Assembly (NCBI GenBank): GCA_946059305.1
Contig: CAMGMU010000009.1
Span: forward strand, 1 to 45,080
Origin: an uncultured Bacteroidales bacterium
GTDB taxonomy: Bacteria > Bacteroidota > Bacteroidia > Bacteroidales > Paludibacteraceae
Length of the DNA stretch: 45,080 nucleotides
Direction: 5' to 3'
Below, in pieces: positions 1-6,601 of the stretch. A program made the translations under genes and the position numbers. The notes under the pieces were generated by a model. It did not search any database and was not told the DNA's origin. It saw only the letters and a program-made list of their open reading frames with translations. The stretch's first letter is position 1; every line of letters begins with the position of its first letter.

Positions 1-78
1 CTGTTGCGGTGGAAAAAAGCCGGCAAAATCGAACAAGTAGAAGGCCTTGCCAAATATCGCCAACTGAAAAAAAGCTAA
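1..78 (+). CDS. C-terminal end of an unidentified protein (partial)
   Basis: An open frame runs from the window edge to a TAA stop at 76-78 and gives 25 residues beginning LLRWKKAGKIEQ and ending RQLKKS, rich in Lys and Arg. The start lies outside the window. A strong terminator follows at 129-167, which supports this being a real gene end. The fragment is too short to assign a family, and I do not recognise it. The function is unknown. Confidence 0.5.
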   Translation: MLRWKKAGKIEQVEGLAKYRQLKKS

Positions 79-128
79 CGAACCTTTACTATCATACTGA
101 GATTATTGTAACCTTTTTCATACAATCA

Positions 129-167
129 AGAGTGCGCAGTCCGGGAGGATAGCGCACTCTGTTTTTT
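129..167 (+). terminator. Rho-independent terminator of the partial gene at 1-78
   Basis: A perfect 9-bp inverted repeat, AGAGTGCGC (129-137) and GCGCACTCT (152-160), with a 14-base loop, is followed by GTTTTTTAG. The T run on the + strand marks it as the terminator of the gene ending at 78. Confidence 0.85.
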
Positions 168-187
168 AGAAGAAGCGCTGCGCTGTT

Positions 188-350
188 TTCACAAAAAGTT
201 CACAAAGTTCACAAAGTTCACACATTTTAGAGTAAGGATATGGCGCTTCGCGCGTTCCAGAGCCTGCGGCGTTCCAGTAGTTCCATTTGCGCTTCGCGCG
301 TTCCAGAGGCTGAAGCCTGTTCCAATTGCGCTTCGCGCGTTCCAGTGGTC
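188..350. repeat. Intergenic hairpin repeat cluster with short tandem repeats
   Basis: This fills most of the 438-base gap 79-516. At 188-222 the 9-bp unit TTCACAAAG recurs, with flanking variants. From 243 the 18-bp unit GCGCTTCGCGCGTTCCAG occurs exactly three times (243-260, 289-306, 329-346). Its first 11 bases fold as GCGC-TTC-GCGC. Other small stems sit between copies, such as AGGCT-GA-AGCCT near 307-318 and GCC-TGC-GGC near 263-271, each bordered by GTTCCA. No ORF covers the region. The role is unknown. The form matches families of dispersed palindromic intergenic repeats rather than CRISPR, because the spacers are also palindromic and unequal. Confidence 0.75.
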
Positions 351-396
351 GGAGGCGGCGGATAATAGTGACTACTTATTTCAGGATAAGACAACC

Positions 397-425
397 CAAA
401 AAACGCCTCGGATAAGCCGAGGCGT
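397..425 (-). terminator. Rho-independent terminator for the gene at 517-801
   Basis: On the - strand, ACGCCTCGG pairs with CCGAGGCGT (403-411 and 417-425 in + coordinates) around a 5-base loop and runs into TTTTTT. It lies about 90 bases past the stop of the small exported protein, whose transcript it probably ends. Confidence 0.8.
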
Positions 426-516
426 TCGTTGTCTTTCGTTATTTATATGTGGGATACTTACCCACGAAAATTCATCAAATAAGATTCAGTGATATAATTA
501 AACAATAAAAATCAGA

Positions 517-801
517 TTAACGCACTTCAATGCGACGCAAGAGGGTGCGATCACCCACCTTAGCGAGCAGACGGTAGGTACCTTTCTCGAGTTCGAAACT
601 GGCATACTGCCCTTTTTGAATTTCCAATAATCGTGCGTCCATATCAAATAATCTCGCTTCTGTCATCTCGGGAGATGTCACCACTAAGGTGTTTTCGCAA
701 AAACGAACCGTTAAATCATTCGGATCAGACTTGACGTTGGCCAAAGCCACACTTACCATCAAAACAGCTAAGGTAAACAGACTAACAAATACCTTTTTCA
801 T
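517..801 (-). CDS. Small exported protein resembling a free-standing Por-secretion-tail-like beta domain
   Basis: A 94-residue protein. It starts MKKVFVSLFTLAVLMVSVALA, a clear Sec signal peptide with cleavage likely after about residue 21. The remaining ~70 residues are beta-rich. Their order (a short strand pair, then RLFDMDARLL, then FELEKGTYRLLAKVG and a final RRIEV) matches the pattern of type A sorting (Por secretion tail) or DUF3244-like domains, where a D-x-x-G/A-R-L turn is followed by GxYxL. Normally such a domain is the C-terminal end of a larger cargo; here it is the whole protein. It has its own promoter (866-896) and terminator (397-425), so it is a monocistronic gene. The family assignment is by pattern only, and the function is unknown. 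Confidence 0.7.
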   Translation of the reverse strand: MKKVFVSLFTLAVLMVSVALANVKSDPNDLTVRFCENTLVVTSPEMTEARLFDMDARLLEIQKGQYASFELEKGTYRLLAKVGDRTLLRRIEVR

Positions 802-865
802 AACTAACTCCTTTCTTTAATGTGGGAACCAAGGCTCCCAACTGGTTACTATTCGAAAGACGCTG

Positions 866-896
866 CAAAAGTACAGCGAAAAATTTATTTGACCAA
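866..896 (-). promoter_or_regulatory. Bacteroidota-type promoter for the gene at 517-801
   Basis: Read on the - strand: a TTG -33 element (894-896), a 20-base spacer, and the -7 element TACTTTTG (866-873), matching TTG-N20-TAnnTTTG. The implied transcript start is about 55-60 bases upstream of the ATG at 801. Apart from this promoter and the + strand promoter at 1100-1130, I see nothing in the 431-base gap 802-1232. Confidence 0.75.
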
Positions 897-1099
897 GAAA
901 TAACGATAAAAAATACATAATTTTCGCAAAAATGCGTTATTCTGCTATCTATAAATTGCAAAATAGCCCTATTTTTAGGATGGTTTTGAGAAAAAGACCC
1001 TTGTTGTGCAACGCATCGATACTGCTTAGTTTCGATAGTTTTTGTGTTATCTTACCGATGCGTATAGTTCCAAAAAGCATCCAATTATCGCCATAACTA

Positions 1100-1130
1100 T
1101 TGCACGAAAGAGAATTTTTTCGTAATTTTG
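1100..1130 (+). promoter_or_regulatory. Bacteroidota-type promoter for the sigma-factor unit
   Basis: TTG (1100-1102), a 20-base spacer, and TAATTTTG (1123-1130). It faces the genes beginning at 1233 and implies a 5' leader of roughly 100 nt. No clear riboswitch fold is evident in the leader. Confidence 0.7.
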
Positions 1131-1232
1131 CATCCGATTTCGAAAAAAATGCAAGTGAATGCAACCTTTTTGGGGTGCTTTGCGTTAAATAGGCAAACAA
1201 CACAACAAAACTTCATTTAAACATTTTGTATT

Positions 1233-1649
1233 ATGGATCTTTATGCGTATCAAGTTATCGTTTTTTTGAGTATTTTAATTTTTATTCTTGCTTTCGTTTC
1301 AATCGTAATGTGGTTTAAGAAACAAGAAAGCGCAGAGCGCACCAAGCTGATTATGAATGCGATGGAAAAAGGGCAGTCGCTCGATCCGGCTTTACTGCAG
1401 CCAAAGCCCCGCAAGTTCGGCTCCCTCTTCCTGCACGGGATGCTTGGCTGCGGAGTAGGATTGACCGTCTTTGGTATTTTGGCAGGAGCGATCGTTTTGT
1501 ATCAATACCACATTGCGCAACTTCGTCATTTGAGCGATTTGTTACCGGTATCGATTTTTCTTTGCATTGGTGTGGCGCTGATTGTGACGTATGTTGCCAT
1601 CAAGAATGCGCAAAGCAAGAAGAGCGCTGACGAAACGAAGCAGAAATAA
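1233..1649 (+). CDS. DUF6249-like inner-membrane protein
   Basis: 138 residues. The N-terminus (about residues 5-28) is a strong membrane segment, followed by a basic amphipathic stretch containing KLIMNAMEKGQSLDP, then two further membrane segments (about 67-90 and 103-122) and a charged C-tail. The layout, including the short cytoplasmic helix with the ME-KG-x-x-D/E pattern, matches the DUF6249 family, which in Bacteroidota typically sits beside an ECF sigma factor. Here the sigma gene starts 20 bases downstream, with a third membrane protein after it. The probable role is signal input or membrane anchoring for the sigma system; this is inference from context, and no biochemical function is known for the family. 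Confidence 0.75.
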   Translation: MDLYAYQVIVFLSILIFILAFVSIVMWFKKQESAERTKLIMNAMEKGQSLDPALLQPKPRKFGSLFLHGMLGCGVGLTVFGILAGAIVLYQYHIAQLRHLSDLLPVSIFLCIGVALIVTYVAIKNAQSKKSADETKQK

Positions 1650-1669
1650 CTCACGTAGGGATTAGCTTC

Positions 1670-2182
1670 ATGACGCGCGACCGTTTTATCTCATTGGTAA
1701 GTGCTGAGCAGGAGGGGCTGAGGAAGTTCCTTCTTGCTCTATGCAGGGGCAATGAAGCCGATGCCGACGACCTCTGCCAAGAGACCTTGCTGAAAGCGTA
1801 TTTGAGCTACGATGGCTTTGTGGAGCGGTTTAAGTTTTCCACTTGGCTATACAAGATTGCCTACAACACGTTTGTGGATTTCTCCAGAAAAACGCAACAC
1901 GAGGTGGCCGCGAGCGAATGTCTTGCCGACCATGCAGCCGAGGGCATAGCGGAAATAGCGGATGACAGTTCGGGCGACTACCGCTATGAGCCGCTCTATC
2001 GAGCGTTGGATGGCTTGCACATCAACGAGCAAACGGCTTTGCTACTCTTCTATATGGAGGATAAGTCGATTCTGGATATTGCGCTCATCATGCGCAAGCC
2101 AATGGGCACCATCAAGTCGTATTTGAGCCGAGGAAGGGTGCACCTGAAGAACGTTTTACAAACCGATGGTCGAACCCTGTAA
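1670..2182 (+). CDS. ECF-type RNA polymerase sigma factor
   Basis: 170 residues, the normal ECF sigma length. Sigma region 2 covers about residues 10-75, with DADDLCQETLLKAY and FSTWLYKIAYNTFVDFSRK, the core-binding and -10-recognition helices. After an acidic linker, region 4 (about 110-165) carries the helix-turn-helix SILDIALIMRKPMGTIKSYLSRGRV. Regions 1 and 3 are absent, as usual for ECF factors. It lies between a DUF6249 membrane protein and a small membrane protein (2256-2663) that is a candidate anti-sigma. All three are likely transcribed from 1100-1130. The target regulon cannot be read from the window. Confidence 0.92.
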   Translation: MTRDRFISLVSAEQEGLRKFLLALCRGNEADADDLCQETLLKAYLSYDGFVERFKFSTWLYKIAYNTFVDFSRKTQHEVAASECLADHAAEGIAEIADDSSGDYRYEPLYRALDGLHINEQTALLLFYMEDKSILDIALIMRKPMGTIKSYLSRGRVHLKNVLQTDGRTL

Positions 2183-2200
2183 AACGATTGCTCGAATCGT

Positions 2201-2240
2201 GCAAACAACAGGTTGAACAAGCAAACAACAGGTTGAACAA
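2201..2240 (+). repeat. Exact 20-bp tandem duplication between sigma and putative anti-sigma genes
   Basis: GCAAACAACAGGTTGAACAA occurs at 2201-2220 and again at 2221-2240 without mismatch. It lies just before the ATG at 2256 and so falls in the untranslated leader of the downstream gene. Two copies only. Confidence 0.95.
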
Positions 2241-2255
2241 TATCATCACAAGTAT

Positions 2256-2663
2256 ATGCAGAAAGATCAAGACATAGAGAAACTCTTTAAAGCCTATCAG
2301 CCAGAGGCTGGTAAGGCCACTCTGATGGCAGAGGTGGAGCGAAAAATGGACGTAGTCGATATGGTGAGAGGTGCCCATCAGGAGCAGATTCGCTGGATGA
2401 CGTACGTAGCCGTACTGAGCATGGTGGTAGGGCTTGCTGTAGGCATTGGATTGATGTGGATAGTGTTTTTCCATCCCATCGATTGGGCGAACCTGCAAAC
2501 GGGCGTTGGGCTGCTGCTCTCGCCGGAGATGGTGCTTTTCTTGGTGAAATATGGCGATATGTTGCTTTGCCTTTTAGCGATTGCGAGCATCATCCTTGGT
2601 GCCCTGCCGATGATTTTCTCCACGGGAGGCATCAATGTGGCTGCCATTAAAATAAGGCATTAA
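2256..2663 (+). CDS. Small membrane protein, candidate anti-sigma factor
   Basis: 135 residues. The N-terminal ~45 residues are soluble and charged ([16 protein letters not shown]), followed by two membrane segments at about 47-72 and 95-122. A soluble cytoplasmic N-terminus ahead of membrane helices, encoded right after an ECF sigma gene, is the usual form of a membrane anti-sigma protein. I see no ZAS zinc motif (HxxxCxxC), so if it acts this way it belongs to a non-zinc type. The alternative is a membrane protein simply co-expressed with the sigma factor. The start is the first ATG after a 20-bp tandem duplication. Confidence 0.7.
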   Translation: MQKDQDIEKLFKAYQPEAGKATLMAEVERKMDVVDMVRGAHQEQIRWMTYVAVLSMVVGLAVGIGLMWIVFFHPIDWANLQTGVGLLLSPEMVLFLVKYGDMLLCLLAIASIILGALPMIFSTGGINVAAIKIRH

Positions 2664-2713
2664 ATTATTTATTAAAAAGGCTCTTAACGGGCTTACACAT
2701 AGGAAGAGAAATT

Positions 2714-3163
2714 ATGCGAATAGTGTTACAACGAGCCGCACGAGCAGAGGTGCGGATAGACGGTAAGGTGGTCGGACAAATCGGAAAAGGGTTTGTGCTT
2801 TTGGTAGGTATTACCCACGAGGATACGACCGCTGAGGCCGACCGATTAGCGAAGAAAGTGGCGCAGATGCGCGTGTTTGAGGATGCTGAGGGGAAGATGA
2901 ACCTCGGTTTGCGCGAGGTGGAGGGCGAAATCCTGAGCATCTCGCAGTTCACCTTGTATGCTGACTGCCGAAAAGGCAATCGACCGGCGTTTATCAAGGC
3001 CGCCCGCCCGGAGGTGGCAGAGCCGCTTTACGACTATTTCAACCGCATCCTCCGCGAGCAATACGGGCTGCAGGTGCATACCGGCCGATTTGGGGCGGAT
3101 ATGAAAGTGGATTTCATCAATGATGGTCCGGTTACCATTCTTTTGGACAGCGCCGAAATGTAG
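2714..3163 (+). CDS. dtd: D-aminoacyl-tRNA deacylase
   Basis: 149 residues, normal for the family. Dtd hydrolyses the ester bond of D-aminoacyl-tRNA (and mischarged glycyl-tRNA-Ala), preventing D-amino acids from entering protein; it is a cytoplasmic homodimer. The start [13 protein letters not shown], the SQFTLYAD motif near residues 77-84 (the conserved SQxT), and GPVT near residue 139 (the cis Gly-Pro chiral gate) are all intact. It lies 50 bases after the candidate anti-sigma gene on the same strand and may share its transcript, but the function is housekeeping. A terminator follows at 3165-3203. Confidence 0.96.
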   Translation: MRIVLQRAARAEVRIDGKVVGQIGKGFVLLVGITHEDTTAEADRLAKKVAQMRVFEDAEGKMNLGLREVEGEILSISQFTLYADCRKGNRPAFIKAARPEVAEPLYDYFNRILREQYGLQVHTGRFGADMKVDFINDGPVTILLDSAEM

Positions 3164-3164
3164 G

Positions 3165-3203
3165 ATGCGCATGTTTGGCGCCCGCCTACGTACGCATTTT
3201 TTT
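3165..3203 (+). terminator. Probable terminator after dtd
   Basis: ATGCG (3165-3169) pairs with CGCAT (3193-3197), with further imperfect pairing inside, followed by a run of seven T (3197-3203). The stem has internal mismatches, so it is weaker than the other terminators here. Confidence 0.6.
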
Positions 3204-3221
3204 ATAAAAAAAGCCCCATTA

Positions 3222-3253
3222 TTTGTGTGTTTCATTTTTTTTTATTATCTTTG
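3222..3253 (+). promoter_or_regulatory. Bacteroidota-type promoter for the Calx-beta/CotH unit
   Basis: TTTG (3222-3225), a 20-base spacer, and TATCTTTG (3246-3253). Because the transcript should start near 3260, the in-frame ATG at 3227 lies inside the promoter and cannot be used; this fixes the start of the downstream gene at 3293. Confidence 0.8.
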
Positions 3254-3292
3254 CAGCCGAATCACGTAAAAACCGACAGAAAGGTTGAAAAG

Positions 3293-4231
3293 ATGTATAA
3301 GAAACTGATGATGATGGCGGCAGCTTTGATGCTGTCCGTTATGGTGTTCGGTCAGGAAAAGGCTGACCAACTTGTAGTTAGTGTAACGCCTGCCGAGATG
3401 ACGGAAGGCGAGGAGGCTCGTTTTACGGTGGCCTTGGCATCGGCACCGCAGAAAGAGGTGACAGTGAAGGTGCGCAGTTTCTTGCTCGACCGATTGGTGG
3501 TGCAGGAAGGGGCATTGCTTACGTTTAATGACGAGAATTGGGAGACGCCCCAGAGTGTGGTGGTGAAGGCCGTGGATGACAATATCTCAAATGGTGAGCA
3601 GCAGGCCGAGGTGACGTTGCTCACTATTTCAAAAGACAAGGCTTTTAACGACTGCAAACGGACGTTGCTCATCAACATCAAAGACAATGATAAGGCGGGA
3701 ATCAGCATTACGCCTAACCCCATTGAGCTCAATAAGCAGATGCGCACGGGCAGCATTTTCGTGAAGCTCACCACGCAGCCTACGTCTGACGTGAACGTGG
3801 TTGTTCGCAGCACTGACTCCAACGTGAGTCTGACCGGTAACACGATGACATTCAATGCGTTGAATTGGAACGTGCTGCAGGAGGTGAACGTGGTGGCGAG
3901 CGAGCGCGTAACCGGTACAGAGCCCATCAGCCTCGTAGCCAGCAGCCGCAGTGAGACGACCGCTTACAACTGCCTCACAGCTGGATGCGATGTGCGTATT
4001 GCAGGCGTGGAGCTCAAGAAAGATGAGCCCGAACCAGCGCCCCAACCCGAAGAGGAAGTGGGGAAGAAGGGCAAGCAGAAGAAAGAGAAACAGCTCACGC
4101 CCGAGCAGCTGAAGAAGCAGCGCGAGAAAGAGAAAGCGGCTGCTAAGAAAGCTGCCGAGAAGAAGAAAGCGGCTGCTAAGAAAGCCGCTGAAAAACGCAA
4201 GAAAGAAGCAGCTAAGAAAAAGAAAAGATGA
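3293..4231 (+). CDS. Secreted Calx-beta-like domain protein with a Lys/Ala-rich tail
   Basis: 312 residues from the chosen ATG (MYKKLMMMAAALMLSVMVFG, a signal peptide cleaved near FGQ). Two beta-sandwich domains follow, about residues 25-132 and 133-238. Both carry the Calx-beta-like hallmark of a segment such as LTFNDENWETPQSVVV (second copy MTFNALNWNVLQEVNV). From about residue 250 the protein changes to an acidic-Pro linker and then some 50 residues of Lys, Ala and Glu, with a repeated KAAAKKAAEK block encoded by a 33-bp DNA repeat (4133 and 4166). The stop overlaps the next start as ATGA (4228-4231), so it is translationally coupled to the CotH-like protein. A strongly basic helical tail on an exported protein is unusual; it may bind polyanionic surface polymers or the partner protein (inference). 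Confidence 0.8.
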   Translation: MYKKLMMMAAALMLSVMVFGQEKADQLVVSVTPAEMTEGEEARFTVALASAPQKEVTVKVRSFLLDRLVVQEGALLTFNDENWETPQSVVVKAVDDNISNGEQQAEVTLLTISKDKAFNDCKRTLLINIKDNDKAGISITPNPIELNKQMRTGSIFVKLTTQPTSDVNVVVRSTDSNVSLTGNTMTFNALNWNVLQEVNVVASERVTGTEPISLVASSRSETTAYNCLTAGCDVRIAGVELKKDEPEPAPQPEEEVGKKGKQKKEKQLTPEQLKKQREKEKAAAKKAAEKKKAAAKKAAEKRKKEAAKKKKR

Positions 4232-6582
4232 GATTTCTGTTGCTCCTCCTCGTATGGACTTGTTCCCTTGCAATTGTTGCACAAAATAGCTTGGTTATCA
4301 ATGAGTTGATGCAGTCGAATGTAGATTGCGTCATGGATGATTTGAATGATTTTCCTGACTCGTGGGTGGAGCTCTATAATCCGAGTTCCGATTCCGTTAC
4401 GTTAGGCGATTATTCGATTGGGCTGACGCGCAATGCAAGTAGCGCTTGGCAGTTGCCGCATCATTTGGTGGCTGCCGGAGGGCGCACGATGGTATGGTGC
4501 GATAAGGAGAGCAAGCAGATGCATACAGACTTCCGGTTGGAGTCCGGCAAGGGTGGTGCCGTTTATCTCTTTAAGAATGGCGTAGTGGTGGATTCGGTCT
4601 GTGGGCTGAAGAAGCAACCCTCACCGAATATCGCTTACGGCAGGCAGACCGATGGCAGCAACGTATGGGGTTATCAGGCAGAGCCAACGCCCTATGCACC
4701 CAATTGCGGGACTATCTGCGCGCAGGTGTTAGGCGATCCGGTGTTCAGCGTTGTCGGACAGGTGTTCAGTTCGCCTACGGTAGATGTGATGATCAGCGTG
4801 CCCGATGATGCACCGGCCGGTACGGTGGTGCGTTACACTACAGACGGCTCTGAGCCTACGGAAAGCAGCCCTATTTACAATGGACGTCATCGATTCGCCA
4901 ACAGCAGGGTGGTGCGCGCGAAGTTGTTTTGCGAAGGATACCTATCCCCAAGGGCCGTTACGCAGTCCTATATATTATTAAATAGAGCAGTGAATCTGCC
5001 TGTGGTTTCCATCGTGGGAGATGAACGCTATTTCTACGACAATCAGATTGGCATTCTCGCTGATGGAAGCGATAGTAATTACAAGAACTACAACCATAAT
5101 TGGAGGCGTCCCATCAATCTCGAACTGTTTGAGAATCAAGATGAAGAGAGCGTTATCAATCAGCTTTGCGAAACGCGCGTTACGGGTAATGCCTCGCGCA
5201 GTTTCCCGCTCAAGAGTTTAGCCGTATATGCTCATAAGCGTTTCGGAAAGAAGCGTTTCGAATACGAGTTTTTTCCGGATCAACGTCCCGAACAGACGGA
5301 TTATAAGTCGTTTATCCTACGCAATGCAGGCAATGATTTTGACTACCTCTACATGCGCGATGCCATTATCCAGCGCTCGATGGGTATGTATCAAGACGTG
5401 GATTGGCAGGCTTGGCGACCCGCTATCGTGTTGATCAATGGCGTGTATAAGGGGATACTCAATATCCGCGAGCGAAGCAACGAGGATAATATCTACACCA
5501 ATTACGGCGGTCTCGAAGATATCACGCTTGTGGAGAATTGGGGAGGCATTAAGGAGGGTTATTGGAGCCATTGGGAGGCGTTTGCTTCGTTTATGCACAC
5601 CAAAAACCACACTTGGCAGGAGTATCAGCAGATACTCGATTGCGAGGAGTATATCAACGTGATGATATGCGAGCTTTTCTTTATGAATCAGGATTTTCCG
5701 GGCAATAATATCGTATATTGGCGTCCGAATCAAGCGTCTGATTCCCTCCCTGCGAGGTGGCGACTGCTCTTGAAAGATACGGATTTTGGGCTGGGCCTCT
5801 ATGGTGGCAAATATACGGCCGACTTCAATATGTTGGCTTGGATGTACGACCCGAATTACGACCCCGACCGCACATGGGCAAACTCCTACGAGCAAACGCG
5901 TATGTTTCGGTATGCCATGCAAAATGCTGATTTTCAGCGCGAATTTGTAGATAGGGCAGCCGTGTATATGGGTGATTTCTTGAACTTTGAGCGGTTGTGG
6001 CCAGAGATTTGGCGACCTATGTACAGCGCCATTACGAGCGAGTATTCAGGCTATCATCGGCCGTTGTACAATCAATGGTGGCCGGTGTATGCAGATGAAT
6101 TGTATGCTGCTAAGTTGTGGCTCACGCGACGACCCGAGTTTTTTGTGCAACATATCGCACAGCAATATGGGCTCGGGGCTCCTACACCGATGCGTATCAA
6201 TCAGGACTTGGCGGAAGCCGATACAGCTGGCATGCGGGTGTTTTTCAACGATATCCCCCTCACGCGACCCGTTTGGAATGGCCGTTTCTTCAAAAATCGC
6301 GCTATCCGATTGAGAGCCGAGGGTGAGGCCCTTACGGTGACCCAATGGGAGGTGCGATTTACGGACAACGATGGAAAGATTCTCACGGAGAAACACGCGG
6401 GCAGCGAGTTGCAGTTGACTATTCCCGACAATTGCAAATTGCTCACCGTGAATGCTATTGCAGAGCATGCTACCGGCTTTGAACAACTGCCGTCAACTGC
6501 TGTAAAGAAGATTTGGCGCGATGGCAGAATCTATATCGTGCGCGGCGGCAAGACGTATGATATCATGGGGCGCGAACAATAA
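4228..6582 (+). CDS. Secreted lamin-tail and CotH-kinase-family protein
   Basis: 784 residues. A signal peptide (about 1-18) is followed by a lamin-tail domain (about 20-155, beginning LVINELMQSN and including WVELYNPSSD). A chitobiase/hexosaminidase C-terminal-type repeat follows (about 170-248, with VVRYTTDGSEPTESSPIYNG). A CotH-kinase domain spans about 255-600, starting at LPVVSIVGDE and including WRPAIVLINGVYKGILNIRE and LLLKDTDFGLG. The protein ends with a short tail, IYIVRGGKTYDIMGREQ, like the truncated sorting-type tails of its neighbours. CotH proteins phosphorylate coat proteins in spore formers; the role in Bacteroidota is not established, although LTD-CotH combinations are common there. 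The start overlaps the preceding stop by four bases. Exported, probably surface-bound. Confidence 0.88.
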   Translation: MRFLLLLLVWTCSLAIVAQNSLVINELMQSNVDCVMDDLNDFPDSWVELYNPSSDSVTLGDYSIGLTRNASSAWQLPHHLVAAGGRTMVWCDKESKQMHTDFRLESGKGGAVYLFKNGVVVDSVCGLKKQPSPNIAYGRQTDGSNVWGYQAEPTPYAPNCGTICAQVLGDPVFSVVGQVFSSPTVDVMISVPDDAPAGTVVRYTTDGSEPTESSPIYNGRHRFANSRVVRAKLFCEGYLSPRAVTQSYILLNRAVNLPVVSIVGDERYFYDNQIGILADGSDSNYKNYNHNWRRPINLELFENQDEESVINQLCETRVTGNASRSFPLKSLAVYAHKRFGKKRFEYEFFPDQRPEQTDYKSFILRNAGNDFDYLYMRDAIIQRSMGMYQDVDWQAWRPAIVLINGVYKGILNIRERSNEDNIYTNYGGLEDITLVENWGGIKEGYWSHWEAFASFMHTKNHTWQEYQQILDCEEYINVMICELFFMNQDFPGNNIVYWRPNQASDSLPARWRLLLKDTDFGLGLYGGKYTADFNMLAWMYDPNYDPDRTWANSYEQTRMFRYAMQNADFQREFVDRAAVYMGDFLNFERLWPEIWRPMYSAITSEYSGYHRPLYNQWWPVYADELYAAKLWLTRRPEFFVQHIAQQYGLGAPTPMRINQDLAEADTAGMRVFFNDIPLTRPVWNGRFFKNRAIRLRAEGEALTVTQWEVRFTDNDGKILTEKHAGSELQLTIPDNCKLLTVNAIAEHATGFEQLPSTAVKKIWRDGRIYIVRGGKTYDIMGREQ

Positions 6583-6601
6583 TTTGACTTGTTTACTTAA
6601 T

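Noticed and set aside
243..350. Possible CRISPR array
   Set aside because: Repeats are only 18 bp, spacing is unequal (46 and 40), the intervals are themselves palindromic, and no cas genes are present.
949..1203. 84-codon open frame on the - strand
   Set aside because: It has no signal, domain or composition of a real protein and overlaps the leader and promoter of the + strand sigma unit.
3227..3292. 22-residue upstream extension of the Calx-beta protein
   Set aside because: The ATG at 3227 falls within the promoter (3222-3253), upstream of the expected transcript start, while 3293 begins a proper signal peptide.
3629..4284. - strand open frames of 217 and 106 codons
   Set aside because: They are complements of the Calx-beta protein and its Lys/Ala repeat; low-complexity Leu/Phe/Ser translations are an artefact of the repeat.
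6521..6601. 27-residue N-terminal extension of the GH3 enzyme
   Set aside because: It overlaps the CotH gene and would hide the clear signal peptide that starts at 6602.
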